This document shows, piece by piece, positions 1-7,593 of a DNA stretch of 25,391 nt. Numbering within the stretch: the first letter of the stretch is position 1; the number at the start of each line of letters is the position of its first letter. Source of the DNA: CAZKYX01 sp964557125 (GTDB lineage: Bacteria > Patescibacteriota > Microgenomatia > Levybacterales > GWA1-39-11); the NCBI GenBank assembly GCA_964557125.1, contig CAZKYX010000017.1:1-25391 (forward strand), given 5' to 3'. The position numbers and the translations under genes are program-made. The notes beneath the pieces were generated by a model that worked only from the letters and a program-made list of their open reading frames with translations, was not told the DNA's origin and did not search any database.

Positions 1-264
1 GACCCCACTAAAGAATGGGGGTCGTCTTGGACTCCCTATCTTGAAGTCTTACCAATTGATCCAAATAGCTTAAAGCAATATTCATATTGGGCTGATACTG
101 ATGGTCAGACGTATCGGCTATACACATCTCTGGATAGAGGGACAAAGGATCCTGCTTCTTGTGCAAGCGGAGCTCAATGCAACGCGCTTCCATTGCAAGG
201 TGTAAGCTGTGGGGCTGGGGTAACGTGTAATTATGGGGTGACGAGTCCGAATGTGTCACCCTAA
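1..264 (+). CDS. C-terminal part of a pilin-like protein (5' end outside window)
   Basis: Frame 1 is open from the first base to a TAA at 262-264, giving 87 residues without a start, so the 5' end lies outside the window. The piece contains YSYWADTDGQTYRLYTSLDRG and four Cys, a pattern like the C-terminal globular part of type II/IV pseudopilins (a Tyr-rich strand followed by 'YRLYTSL'). The N-terminal prepilin helix is not visible. It lies 47 bp ahead of another pilin gene in the same orientation, so it is probably the first visible member of the pilin cluster. The assignment rests on context and weak motif resemblance. Confidence 0.6.
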   Translation, partial: DPTKEWGSSWTPYLEVLPIDPNSLKQYSYWADTDGQTYRLYTSLDRGTKDPASCASGAQCNALPLQGVSCGAGVTCNYGVTSPNVSP

Positions 265-299
265 ATGGTTATTAGTGATTGGTGATTGGTTTGTAGTAA
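265..299. repeat. Degenerate heptamer array
   Basis: Five 7-bp units in register: ATGGTTA, TTAGTGA, TTGGTGA, TTGGTTT, GTAGTAA. They fill nearly the whole gap between two pilin genes. The period matches the other intergenic arrays in this window although the unit differs. Confidence 0.55.
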
Positions 300-311
300 G
301 ATAAATATACT

Positions 312-728
312 ATGAATAAAAATAAGAGGGGATTTACGCTTGTTGAACTTTTGGTTGTGATTTCAATTATTGCTATACTAGCAACGCTTCTTATGGCAAA
401 TTTTATCGGGGTAAGACAAAGGGGACGTGATGGACAGCGTAAGTCAAATTTGTTTCAAATTCAATCTGCGCTAGAACTTTACCGGTCAGATGCAGGCGCC
501 TATCCTGATACAACTAGTTTTCCATCATGTGGTAGTGCTATTGCATTAAACGGAACGAGCTATATGACAAAGGTTCCTTGCGATCCTCTTGGCGGAGACT
601 ATACGTATACCTCAGCGGATGGGTCAACATATACAATATACGCATGTCTTGAGAACGCAGAAGATAGTCAGAAGGATACCTCACCATCAGGGAGCTGCAC
701 TACCTCATTTACGCTCAATAATCCATAA
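312..728 (+). CDS. Type IV pilin / pseudopilin (PulG/PilE-like)
   Basis: This is a 138-aa class III signal protein. The leader MNKNKRG is followed by FTLVELLVVISIIAILATLLM, so prepilin peptidase (PilD) should cut after Gly7, leave Phe at +1 and keep the conserved Glu at +5. The next stretch, RQRGRDGQRKSNLFQIQSAL, followed by ALELYRSDAGAYP, is the usual start of the globular head in PulG-like pseudopilins. Two Cys pairs in the C-terminal half could form disulfides. It is probably a subunit of a type IV pilus used for attachment or DNA uptake. No Shine-Dalgarno site is visible, and a weak -10-like GATAAA ends six bases before the ATG. It is the best canonical pilin of the cluster and a candidate major subunit. 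Confidence 0.88.
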   Translation: MNKNKRGFTLVELLVVISIIAILATLLMANFIGVRQRGRDGQRKSNLFQIQSALELYRSDAGAYPDTTSFPSCGSAIALNGTSYMTKVPCDPLGGDYTYTSADGSTYTIYACLENAEDSQKDTSPSGSCTTSFTLNNP

Positions 729-754
729 CAATGCAGTTATAGTGGAAAGAATAT

Positions 755-1285
755 ATGCGACTGGCTTTTGACAATTTTTTCGAGGAAAAGGGCTTTACCG
801 TTATTGAACTTCTTGTGGTATTTTCACTTACGGCAGTTGTCTCATCTTTAGGGATTGTTTCCTTTGTTTCGTACAGTAGAACACAGCAGCTTGTGCAATC
901 TGCAAACCAAACAAAATTATTAATACAAGAAGCGAAGTTTAGTGCCCTTTCATCAGTAAAACCGAGCAATACGCCTGACGGTTCTGCTTCGAATTGCACA
1001 TCAGGAGTTTCTCTTTTAGGCTACAGGGTGACAGTGAATGAGGGAACGGGAAACCTTGACCTTTCATTACTTTGTAGTAACGGGCAAGCGACGGCGATTA
1101 AAACTATTGAGCTTCCCAATAGTTTGTCTTTCGACCAAGTTCTGACAACATGTACCCATATTAGTTTTGACGCACTTACGTCACAAGCAACTGGGTCACC
1201 ACTTCCATGCGACATTGTTATTACAGGATTTAGTATGGAAAAAACAGTATCAATTGACTTAGGTGGGAACATTGCTATTCAGTAG
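755..1285 (+). CDS. Minor pseudopilin (GspH/FimT-like)
   Basis: A 176-aa protein with a 13-residue leader (MRLAFDNFFEEKG) before FTVIELLVVFSLTAVVSSLGIVSFV. The prepilin cleavage site G^FTVIE has Glu at +5. Immediately after the helix comes SYSRTQQLVQSANQTKLLIQEAKFSAL, which resembles GspH/FimT-type minor pseudopilins that initiate or tip the pilus. Four Cys lie in the globular part. A GAAAG sequence about 6 bp before the ATG may act as a weak ribosome-binding site. The next gene begins one base after its TAG, so the two are almost certainly co-transcribed. The subfamily is inferred from order and the post-helix region; the pilin class is clear. Confidence 0.82.
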   Translation: MRLAFDNFFEEKGFTVIELLVVFSLTAVVSSLGIVSFVSYSRTQQLVQSANQTKLLIQEAKFSALSSVKPSNTPDGSASNCTSGVSLLGYRVTVNEGTGNLDLSLLCSNGQATAIKTIELPNSLSFDQVLTTCTHISFDALTSQATGSPLPCDIVITGFSMEKTVSIDLGGNIAIQ

Positions 1286-1286
1286 T

Positions 1287-1775
1287 ATGGAAATACAATT
1301 TAACGACAGGGGACAAACGATTATAGAGGCAATAATTGCACTCGCAGCAATTATTTTGATACTAACCTCGATTTCTATTGTTGTTATCAACAGTGTGAAT
1401 AATTCTCAGTTTATCAAAAATCAGAATGTTGGTAATAAGTATGCCCAACAGGCTTTCGAGCTTGTTAGAGGAATACAAAAGAATGATTTAACTCAATTTG
1501 CAAGCTATTCTGGAGGCCCTTATTGTATTAATGAATCTGATACTCCTCCTGTTCCAACCCAACTTAACTGCGATTCAACAACAGTAAATATTGATAGTAC
1601 TTTTATCCGAACAATCTATTTTGATCAAGGGGCAAGTCCATGTGATATAACCCAGACAAGATTGCGTGTTACTGTTGCGTGGTCTAGTGGAAAGTGCCCT
1701 TTTAATAATAGGTTTTGTCACAAGGCAGAACTTGTTTCGTGTTTGAGGTACCAGTCAATAATTTCATCACCATGA
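1287..1775 (+). CDS. Minor pseudopilin (GspI/PilV-like)
   Basis: A 162-aa product starting MEIQFNDRG, then QTIIEAIIALAAIILILTSISIVVINSV. Prepilin peptidase would cut G^QTIIE, leaving Glu at +5. The Ile-rich helix and the following NSQFIKNQNVGNKYAQQAFELVRG region resemble GspI/PilV proteins. I chose ATG 1287 over an upstream in-frame ATG at 1263 because it lies one base after the previous stop and gives a normal short leader. Cys residues are frequent in the head. The gene ends in TGA, overlapping the next ATG by 4 nt (ATGA), which suggests translational coupling and shows that TGA is a stop in this genome. Confidence 0.82.
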   Translation: MEIQFNDRGQTIIEAIIALAAIILILTSISIVVINSVNNSQFIKNQNVGNKYAQQAFELVRGIQKNDLTQFASYSGGPYCINESDTPPVPTQLNCDSTTVNIDSTFIRTIYFDQGASPCDITQTRLRVTVAWSSGKCPFNNRFCHKAELVSCLRYQSIISSP

Positions 1776-2338
1776 AAAAATATTTGCATGTCTTTTATAG
1801 TCAGCGCGGCTATACCATAGTTGAGCTTCTTGCCGTGATGACCATTGTTGTAGTCGTGTCTGGGGTGATTGCTGGAATACTTTACTCTACGCTTCGCGGA
1901 GGGAGCAAATCAAAAATTACAAGCGATGTGGCCCAAAACGGTAATTACGCAATAAGTGTAATTACTCAAACCATAATTCAGTCACAGGATGTGACTTCTG
2001 TTGGGGGTACTCCAATAACGAGCTGTATTACTAGTCCAACTGGCACATCCATTGATCTTACGCAATCCGATGGTTCAACGATAACCTTTTCTTGCTCAAA
2101 CAATACTGTTGCCTCAACGAGCGCTCAGATAACTTCATCCCTCATAGACACCTCAAATCTTGAAGTTGATGCTACCACTTGCACTTTTAAATGTAGACAG
2201 GATAACAATAATCCCGTTGCAATCCCCGTAGTTGATGTGGCTTTTTCTGTAAAACAAAAAGGTAGTGTCACAAACCCTGACGCAAAATCTACCGCTAACT
2301 TTTCCACATCGACTTCAATGCGAAATTACAACCCCTAA
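1772..2338 (+). CDS. Minor pseudopilin (GspJ/PilW-like)
   Basis: A 188-aa protein starting MKKYLHVFYSQRG, then YTIVELLAVMTIVVVVSGVIAGILYSTL. Cleavage is expected at G^YTIVE, with Glu at +5. The region after the helix (SKITSDVAQNGNYAISVITQTIIQSQDV) is the pattern of GspJ/PilW minor pilins. The start is fixed by the ATGA overlap with the previous gene; a longer upstream frame from 1715 lies inside that gene and would push the signal too far inward. It is the fourth consecutive complete pilin-like gene, and the order H-I-J-like matches the minor-pilin tip-complex operons of type II secretion and type IV pili. Confidence 0.82.
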   Translation: MKKYLHVFYSQRGYTIVELLAVMTIVVVVSGVIAGILYSTLRGGSKSKITSDVAQNGNYAISVITQTIIQSQDVTSVGGTPITSCITSPTGTSIDLTQSDGSTITFSCSNNTVASTSAQITSSLIDTSNLEVDATTCTFKCRQDNNNPVAIPVVDVAFSVKQKGSVTNPDAKSTANFSTSTSMRNYNP

Positions 2339-2341
2339 TTG

Positions 2342-2369
2342 TCGAATATCGAATATCGAATATCGAATA
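2342..2369. repeat. Perfect heptamer array (TCGAATA)4
   Basis: Four exact tandem copies of TCGAATA stand directly after the stop of the last minor pilin gene. It is the cleanest of the period-7 arrays in this window. Confidence 0.9.
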
Positions 2370-2466
2370 TGGATTACTGATTTCGGGAAACCCAGATTTT
2401 CTGAAAGTCAGACATCTAGAAAATTAATTATGTAACTATCTAGCTATTAGCCATTGTCTTCCTTCC

Positions 2467-2503
2467 TTGACATGTTTGTTCATTTGACCGTATTATAAAA
2501 GAA
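2467..2503 (+). promoter_or_regulatory. Promoter of the pilX-pilMNO-like operon
   Basis: TTGACA (2467-2472), an 18-bp spacer, then TATTAT (2491-2496). The predicted transcript start is near 2503, only about 3 nt before the ATG at 2506. An overlapping TATAAA at 2494-2499 would place the start exactly on the ATG. Either way the mRNA is leaderless or nearly so. Confidence 0.75.
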
Positions 2504-2505
2504 GT

Positions 2506-3330
2506 ATGTGGAAAAATTCTGAACGTGGTCAGATATTACTTATTGTTGTGCTTACGATGATTGTAGCTTTGACAGTTGGTCTCTCTATAGCCTCAAGAAC
2601 AGTAACTGAGCTTAAGCTTTCAAAGCAAAATGAGGAGTCACAGCGTGCATTCCAAGCTGCTGAGGCCGGTATTGAGCAAGCTCTTCAGAGCCAAGCGGAT
2701 GCTGTTGGACAATTTGCCAACAATGCTGAATATAGTACAACAGTCGCAATTGACAATGGTTCTGCTTTACTTCTTAATAATGGACAAGATGTAGATCAGA
2801 TATCAGGAACAGATGTGTGGCTTACTACGTATCCTGATTTTACCTATCCGAGTGGTTCTACTTTTCAAGGAGCAGTTAATGTAACCCTTTATTTTGGAAC
2901 AGCAGATCAGACGACTTGTGCATCAACTGGTCAGCAGGCAGTTTTGCCCGGAATTGAAGTTGCTTGGCTTGAGGGGAGCGTTGCTACCCCAACTCTTAAA
3001 AAAGCAATGATTGAGCCAACGATATGCAGTAGAATTGGGGAAACAGCAGGAAGTGTTATAAATGCAGCCGCACAATCAAATCAGGTGAATGGAACTCAAT
3101 TTAACTATGCAGCAACGATTTCGATTACAGATGGTCTTATTATGAAGATTATGCCTATTTTTAATTCGGGAAAGATTGGTATACGCTCATCTGGACCTGA
3201 TTTTCCTTCACAGGGGTCAGTTATCGAGTCCACCGGAACGTCTGGGGACACCGTGAGAAAAGTCGTATATTATCAAAGTTATCCTCAACTGCCGATTGAA
3301 GTTTTTCCTTATTCAATTTTGTCCCAATGA
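2506..3330 (+). CDS. PilX/GspK-like pilus assembly protein
   Basis: A 274-aa protein. After MWKNSERG it has a hydrophobic segment, QILLIVVLTMIVALTVGLSIA, followed by SRTVTELKLSKQNEESQRAF and QAAEAGIEQAL. The 'AFQAAEAGIE' signature directly after the membrane helix is typical of PilX N-terminal-domain and GspK-like proteins. The position +5 Glu of ordinary pilins is replaced by Leu, as in GspK-type tip subunits. The remaining ~220 residues form a β-rich, Ser/Thr-rich head with four Cys. It has its own promoter and is followed by pilM through an ATGA overlap, linking pilin tip and assembly platform in one transcript. The family call is fairly firm; its role as a tip protein is inferred. Confidence 0.78.
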   Translation: MWKNSERGQILLIVVLTMIVALTVGLSIASRTVTELKLSKQNEESQRAFQAAEAGIEQALQSQADAVGQFANNAEYSTTVAIDNGSALLLNNGQDVDQISGTDVWLTTYPDFTYPSGSTFQGAVNVTLYFGTADQTTCASTGQQAVLPGIEVAWLEGSVATPTLKKAMIEPTICSRIGETAGSVINAAAQSNQVNGTQFNYAATISITDGLIMKIMPIFNSGKIGIRSSGPDFPSQGSVIESTGTSGDTVRKVVYYQSYPQLPIEVFPYSILSQ

Positions 3331-4361
3331 GTCAAACATCATTTAGCCTTGATATTGGTAGCACATCAATAAAAGTACTATCTTTAAAAAAAGATGGTAA
3401 CATTTTTTCTATAGAATCCCTTGGTATTGGGCCTACGCCCGAAAAGGGACTACTCTCTGAAAATGCAGCAGACCTTAAGATTTTTGCAGACTCTATAAAA
3501 CAGGTAATGCAAAATGCTTCAATAAAAAGCCAGCAGGTAAGTGTCTCTCTTCCCGAAAGCCAAGTGTATACAAAGATAATCGATATGCCCTCACTATCAG
3601 AAAAAGAACTTGCAGCAGCACTTAAGTATGAGATGGAGCAGTATATTCCCCTTCCTCTCGATCAGGTGAGGACGGATTGGCAAATATTGGGAACAAATCC
3701 GACTACTGGTGGACAGTCAACGAGTGTTCTCATTGTGGCTGCTCCACTTGGTCTTCTTAAAAAATATGAGCAAGTCTTGGAGATGGTCGGGATAACTCCT
3801 GTTGTGATTGAGACGGAAATGCTATCAGTGCAGCGTTCACTTTTTCCACTTACCAATAATCCTGCTCCCGGAATAATTGTACATATGGGAGCAATGAGTA
3901 CAAATATTGCTGTTGTGAAAAATGGCATAATTGCGATGGTATTTACTATTGATAAAGGCGGCTTGGCAATCACAAGAGCAATTTCTGTGGATTTAGGGAT
4001 TGAGCTTAATCAGGCTGATTCTTATAAAAAAGTATATGGTTTGAATAAAGACGCATTTGATGGAAAAATTGGGAAATCACTCTACCCCATTCTTGAATCG
4101 ATAACTGGGGATATCAGGAGAGCAACTCTTCTTTACAAGGAAAAAAATCCGAATGATACTATCAATCAAATTGTGTTGTCAGGAGGCACTGCATTGCTTC
4201 CAGGAATAGATATTTACTTTACTAATTTATTAGGCACTCAGGTTGTTTTGGGTAATTGTTTTAAGATTTATGATATTCAAAATGTCCCACCTGAGATAGC
4301 AACGGAATCAACAAGCTTTAATGTTGTAACGGGTCTTGCTCTTAAGAGCTTGTTGCAATAA
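3327..4361 (+). CDS. pilM: PilM, actin-like type IV pilus inner-membrane platform protein
   Basis: A 344-aa actin-fold ATPase of the PilM/FtsA type. The N-terminal FSLDIGSTSIKVLSL (about residues 6-20) is the phosphate-1 loop. LSEKELAAALKYEMEQYIPLPLDQV is the PilM-specific region that follows. GIIVHMGAMSTNIAVV is the phosphate-2 region and IVLSGGTALLPGID the adenosine-binding loop. PilM sits on the cytoplasmic face and binds the N-terminal peptide of PilN, connecting the PilNO complex to the motor. The start overlaps the upstream stop by 4 nt, and pilN-like and pilO-like genes follow, the standard pilMNO order. Length is normal. Confidence 0.92.
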   Translation: MSQTSFSLDIGSTSIKVLSLKKDGNIFSIESLGIGPTPEKGLLSENAADLKIFADSIKQVMQNASIKSQQVSVSLPESQVYTKIIDMPSLSEKELAAALKYEMEQYIPLPLDQVRTDWQILGTNPTTGGQSTSVLIVAAPLGLLKKYEQVLEMVGITPVVIETEMLSVQRSLFPLTNNPAPGIIVHMGAMSTNIAVVKNGIIAMVFTIDKGGLAITRAISVDLGIELNQADSYKKVYGLNKDAFDGKIGKSLYPILESITGDIRRATLLYKEKNPNDTINQIVLSGGTALLPGIDIYFTNLLGTQVVLGNCFKIYDIQNVPPEIATESTSFNVVTGLALKSLLQ

Positions 4362-4375
4362 TTGCTTCACATCAG

Positions 4376-4912
4376 ATGAAAACAGGAATAAATCTCATTT
4401 CTCCATCGCAGAAAAAAACATTTCATGGGAAAAGATTCGTGTATGGATCTGTCGGAATTTTTTCACTCGTTTTTCTAATTGCTATTGTTCTTCTCTCTTA
4501 CCGATTATTTCTAAATGCAAGATTGGGAAATTTGACTGATGAGGAAACGGTACAGATGCAAAAAATAAACGCACTGCAAGAAAAAAAAGTAAAGTTTTTG
4601 ATAATTCACGACCGCCTTGCTTCAATACAGAAATTATTAAAAGGAAGAGTTGATGTTAACAATAAAATTTCCATTGTTAAGAATGTAATTCCTGCAGACG
4701 TTACTATTGCTGCTCTTGACGGGAATCCTGATGCGGTAACAATTAGCGTAGAATCAGAAAGTCTGGAAAGTCTTAACGATCTTATAGAGGAAAAAATTAT
4801 GCAAATTCAGATAACAAACAAGAAAGCGATTAAGCGAATTGAAATGAAATCATTTCGACTTATTCCTGAAAGACTAGCCTATTCTGCTACATTTCTTGTT
4901 GAATTTTTGTAA
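4376..4912 (+). CDS. pilN: PilN-like type IV pilus assembly protein
   Basis: A 178-aa bitopic membrane protein. It opens with MKTGINLISPSQKK; INLISP corresponds to the conserved INLLP peptide by which PilN docks into PilM. One transmembrane helix follows (GSVGIFSLVFLIAIVLLSYRLFL, about residues 24-46). Next is a coiled-coil stretch (LTDEETVQMQKINALQEKKVKFLIIHDRLASIQKLL) and a ferredoxin-like fold at the C terminus. The order pilM-pilN-pilO supports the call. The gene begins 14 bp after pilM and ends 2 bp before the next ATG. No Shine-Dalgarno site is seen, so translation may rely on coupling. Confidence 0.82.
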   Translation: MKTGINLISPSQKKTFHGKRFVYGSVGIFSLVFLIAIVLLSYRLFLNARLGNLTDEETVQMQKINALQEKKVKFLIIHDRLASIQKLLKGRVDVNNKISIVKNVIPADVTIAALDGNPDAVTISVESESLESLNDLIEEKIMQIQITNKKAIKRIEMKSFRLIPERLAYSATFLVEFL

Positions 4913-4914
4913 GT

Positions 4915-5562
4915 ATGAAAAAGGAATTAAGAGCACTCTATAAGAAATATAAGAAAGTTATGCTTCCGATGATATTGTTTGTGTGCTCAAGCTTCGTGAT
5001 TTTTCAGGTTATTATTCCACAATGGAATTCGATTGGGTCATTGCGTGAAGATGTTGCTACAAAGGAATTTTCGCTTGAGCAGTCAAAAAAATCGCTTGAG
5101 ATTTTATCAATCACACCTGATGCAAGCCTTACGAATGATTTTGAGTTGACAACTACTGCTTTTCCAATTCAAAAAGATATTGTTCTTATGTTCACGTCCC
5201 TTTCTGAGGCTGCAAATGCAACTGGGGTGCAGCTCGGTGGCTTTTCATTGAAGGTTGGAGGTATTTATGATGCAACAAATCAATATAAAAATGAAAAAAT
5301 TATTGATGGAGTCCCATATCTAAATGTAATTGTCGAAGCGACTGGTTCAGAAGATGAAATTACCCAATTTGCAAGAAAACTTTATGCTGGACTTCCCGTT
5401 ATTGAAATTAACTCAGTCAATATTCAAGGAAAACAAGGGCATCTGGACGTTAACTTTTTCTTTAAGCCTGTATCAACGCAACTTGCAAAACAAACAAAAA
5501 TTACGAGCTACACTCCTGAAGAGACAAAGTTGTTAAAAACTCTTGCAGAGTGGAAACAGTAG
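4915..5562 (+). CDS. pilO: PilO-like type IV pilus assembly protein
   Basis: A 215-aa protein with a basic N terminus (MKKELRALYKKYKK), one transmembrane helix (VMLPMILFVCSSFVIFQVIIP, about residues 15-35) and a coiled coil (REDVATKEFSLEQSKKSLEIL). The periplasmic domain contains YLNVIVEATGSEDEITQFARKLYAGLPVIEINSV, which matches the PilO ferredoxin-like fold in outline. PilO pairs with PilN in the inner-membrane alignment subcomplex. It is the last gene of the cluster and meets trmD tail to tail with 6 bp between the stops. No hairpin terminator is visible there. Confidence 0.78.
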   Translation: MKKELRALYKKYKKVMLPMILFVCSSFVIFQVIIPQWNSIGSLREDVATKEFSLEQSKKSLEILSITPDASLTNDFELTTTAFPIQKDIVLMFTSLSEAANATGVQLGGFSLKVGGIYDATNQYKNEKIIDGVPYLNVIVEATGSEDEITQFARKLYAGLPVIEINSVNIQGKQGHLDVNFFFKPVSTQLAKQTKITSYTPEETKLLKTLAEWKQ

Positions 5563-5568
5563 GTATTG

Positions 5569-6252
5569 TTATTTGAGCAAGTCCGGTCGTTGCCTTCGGG
5601 TAGCTCTTTGCGCTTCGTTGGTTCTATACTCGTCAATCTTCTTTTGATCGCCGCTTAATAATATTTTCGGTACCGTTTTCCCTTTGTAGTCTTGAGGTCT
5701 TGTATAGTGAGGATGTTCCAAGATTCTTTTTTCGTTTGTCTTTGAAAATGACTCGAGAACTGTTGCATTTTCTTTTGCAAGTACGCCCTTAGTGAGTCTT
5801 CCAATGCTTTCAGTAATTGCCATCGCAGGTATTTCTCCACCTGAAAGTACAAAATCACCTAGAGAAATTTTCATATCAACAAAATCGTTGATACGCTCAT
5901 CAAATCCTTCATAATGACCACAAACGAGTATTATATGCTTTAATTTTGACAAGTTTTCAGCAACTTCTTGAGTATACCGTGTCCCTTTCGGATCAAGAAG
6001 AATAACTTTTTCTCCAGTTTTGAATTTTCGAGCAGATGCAATTGCTTGTGCAAGTACATCAACTCTTAAAAGCATGCCAATACCTCCGCCATAAGGCTTA
6101 TCATCAACTATTTTGTGTTTTCCAATTCCAAAGTCTCGGTGATTTATGAGTTGAATGGTGAGTGCTCCCTTTTCTTGCCCACGCTTGAGAATTGAATGGG
6201 AAAAGACCCCATCAAACATTTCTGGAAACAAGGTGATAATGGAGATTAACAT
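5569..6252 (-). CDS. trmD: tRNA (guanine-37-N1)-methyltransferase TrmD
   Basis: A 227-aa SPOUT-class methyltransferase that makes m1G37 in tRNAs reading CNN codons, which prevents +1 frameshifting. Recognisable motifs are LFPEMF (8-13), VDDKPYGGGIGML (49-61), LVCGHYEGFDERI (109-121) and SLGDFVLSGGEIPAM (130-144); the last two form the trefoil-knot S-adenosylmethionine site. The C-terminal HPHYTRPQDYKGK is also typical. It ends the rnc-rpsP-khpA block, as in many bacteria where rpsP-(KH)-rimM-trmD cluster. rimM is absent here. The gene is separated from khpA by about 100 bp of AT-rich repeat. Confidence 0.96.
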   Translation of the reverse strand: MLISIITLFPEMFDGVFSHSILKRGQEKGALTIQLINHRDFGIGKHKIVDDKPYGGGIGMLLRVDVLAQAIASARKFKTGEKVILLDPKGTRYTQEVAENLSKLKHIILVCGHYEGFDERINDFVDMKISLGDFVLSGGEIPAMAITESIGRLTKGVLAKENATVLESFSKTNEKRILEHPHYTRPQDYKGKTVPKILLSGDQKKIDEYRTNEAQRATRRQRPDLLK

Positions 6253-6260
6253 ATGTAAAA

Positions 6261-6288
6261 TTTTTAATTTTTAGTTCTTAATTTTTAA
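6261..6288. repeat. AT-rich heptamer array
   Basis: Units TTTTTAA, TTTTTAG, TTCTTAA, TTTTTAA lie in register, between khpA and the trmD start. The rest of the gap (6289-6355) is AT-rich, with short palindromic A/T runs and no clear promoter. Confidence 0.5.
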
Positions 6289-6355
6289 TGAATTTCCAAA
6301 TTTGAATTTGATTTAAAATTTTAAATTTGAATTTTAAAATTAGTATATTGAGGTG

Positions 6356-6586
6356 TTAGTTTTCAGCAACTTGGAGTTCTACTTTTTTGTCTTCCTTTAT
6401 TGCAAGAATTTTAATAACTTGCTTCATTGAGTTAATAACTTTTCCTTTTTTACCAATAATTTTGCCCATTTCTTCTTGAGGAGCATGGATAGTAAGGGTT
6501 ATTATTCCATCTTCTTCAGTTTCGTCTACAGTAATGTCTTTGTTATCAAAAATACTGTCTAGGATGTGTTCTAAAAGTTTTTTCAT
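6356..6586 (-). CDS. khpA: KH-domain RNA-binding protein KhpA
   Basis: A 76-aa single KH domain. The RNA-binding GXXG loop is seen in MGKIIGKKGKVINSMKQVIKILA (GKKG), preceded by a β-strand region EEDGIITLTIHAPQEE. It is the size of KhpA/YlqC, the small RNA chaperone that pairs with KhpB/Jag. Its place between rpsP and trmD is the usual one in Gram-positives and many other bacteria. It starts 3 bp after the rpsP stop and has no visible Shine-Dalgarno site, so it is probably translated by coupling with rpsP. Confidence 0.92.
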   Translation of the reverse strand: MKKLLEHILDSIFDNKDITVDETEEDGIITLTIHAPQEEMGKIIGKKGKVINSMKQVIKILAIKEDKKVELQVAEN

Positions 6587-6589
6587 GGG

Positions 6590-6859
6590 TTAGTCAGCTT
6601 TCTTTGCTTCTTTTTTTGGTGTCTTTTTTTCAGGGTGTAAAATCTTATCAACACTTGGAGATAGCTGGGCACCTCTGCTTATCCAATAGGCAATTTTTGC
6701 ATCATCAAAGTTCTTAACAACGTTTTTGGTTGTTTTTTCGTAGAACCCAAGGCTCTCCACAGGTTCTCCATCGCGCTTTGTTCTTTTTTCATTTACAATC
6801 AAGCGATACTTGCGTTCTCCCTTTCTTCCAATTTTTGCGAATCTTATTACGAGTGACAT
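6590..6859 (-). CDS. rpsP: Ribosomal protein bS16
   Basis: An 89-aa S16 of the small subunit. MSLVIRFAKIGRKGERKYRLIVNEKRTKRDGEPVESLGFYEKTTK matches the family core (IRLxRxGxKxxPxYRIVV…DGxxIExLGxYxP), followed by a Lys-rich tail. I start it at ATG 6859, not at an upstream in-frame TTG (6895), because family members begin right at this point. In addition, a promoter (TTGCAA, 17 bp, TAAAAT at 6872-6867) places the transcript start one base before this ATG. The mRNA from that promoter would be leaderless, with khpA and trmD downstream. Confidence 0.95.
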   Translation of the reverse strand: MSLVIRFAKIGRKGERKYRLIVNEKRTKRDGEPVESLGFYEKTTKNVVKNFDDAKIAYWISRGAQLSPSVDKILHPEKKTPKKEAKKAD

Positions 6860-6895
6860 GTGTGCTATTTTATCAGTTTTGAACCTTTTTTGCAA
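6860..6895 (-). promoter_or_regulatory. Leaderless promoter of rpsP-khpA-trmD
   Basis: On the minus strand: TTGCAA (6895-6890), a 17-bp spacer and TAAAAT (6872-6867). The predicted +1 is at 6860, one base before the rpsP ATG. The -35 box begins immediately after the rnc stop codon. Confidence 0.65.
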
Positions 6896-7558
6896 TTAGT
6901 TTCCTTCAAGTGTGAGGAGGGCTGCTGCAGCGGCGCTTTTTTCTGCTTCTTGCTTTGATTTACCCTGACCACTTGCAAGCAGTCTTTCGTTAAGAAATGC
7001 CCCAGAAGTGTACTCTTTGTCATGATCTGGGCCGTTTTCTTCAAGAATTCTATACTCAGGGGACGTCTTAAATTTTTCCTGCATAAGTTCTTGCAGTTGA
7101 CTCTTTGCGTCCTTCATGCCTTGGTTTCCGATAAATTCATCAATTCTGGAAAGAATTGTTTCTGTTATAAAATTTTGTGAAGCAGCTATGCCTTGATCAA
7201 GGAATAGTCCTCCAACAACTGCTTCATACGTATTAGCCAGAATTGTTTTTGATTCTCTTCCGCCGCTTTCTTCTTCACCCTTGGAGAGCATCAATAGGTC
7301 TCCAAGTTTTAAATCCTGAGCGACCATGTAAAGCGTTTGAGTGTTAGTAAGAACAGAGCGCAGGCTTGTGAGTTCTCCCTCTGCGAGATGAGGATAATTA
7401 CTATAAATGTATGTTGAGACAACGAATGATAAGATGCTATCTCCCAAAAATTCAAGTCTTTCATTAGAATTTACATCGCTTGGTGATTCGTTAAGGTAAG
7501 ACCTATGGGTAAAGACCAAATCTTGAATTTTCGGATCGAGAAATTGAGGGATATTCAT
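6896..7558 (-). CDS. rnc: Ribonuclease III
   Basis: A 220-aa double-strand-specific endoribonuclease for rRNA and structured mRNA processing. The catalytic signature NERLEFLGDSILSFVVS (about 32-48; ERLEFLGDxxL in the family) carries the metal-binding Glu and Asp. The second acidic cluster lies in ILANTYEAVVGGLFLDQG (about 105-122). The C-terminal double-stranded RNA-binding domain starts at DAKSQLQELMQEKFKTSPEYRI and ends with the helix KSKQEAEKSAAAAAL. Length is normal. A promoter (TTGGAA, 17 bp, TAAAAT) inside the end of nusB puts the transcript start exactly on this ATG. Confidence 0.96.
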   Translation of the reverse strand: MNIPQFLDPKIQDLVFTHRSYLNESPSDVNSNERLEFLGDSILSFVVSTYIYSNYPHLAEGELTSLRSVLTNTQTLYMVAQDLKLGDLLMLSKGEEESGGRESKTILANTYEAVVGGLFLDQGIAASQNFITETILSRIDEFIGNQGMKDAKSQLQELMQEKFKTSPEYRILEENGPDHDKEYTSGAFLNERLLASGQGKSKQEAEKSAAAAALLTLEGN

Positions 7559-7593
7559 AGTAATATTTTACAGTTCTTTCAGTATTTTTCCAA
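7558..7593 (-). promoter_or_regulatory. Leaderless promoter of rnc
   Basis: On the minus strand: TTGGAA (7593-7588), a 17-bp spacer and TAAAAT (7570-7565). The predicted +1 coincides with the A of the rnc start codon at 7558. The -35 box lies within the 3' end of nusB. Confidence 0.65.

Noticed and set aside
2342..2369. CRISPR-like direct repeats
   Set aside because: All arrays here are 7-bp tandem units without spacers, and no cas genes are present.
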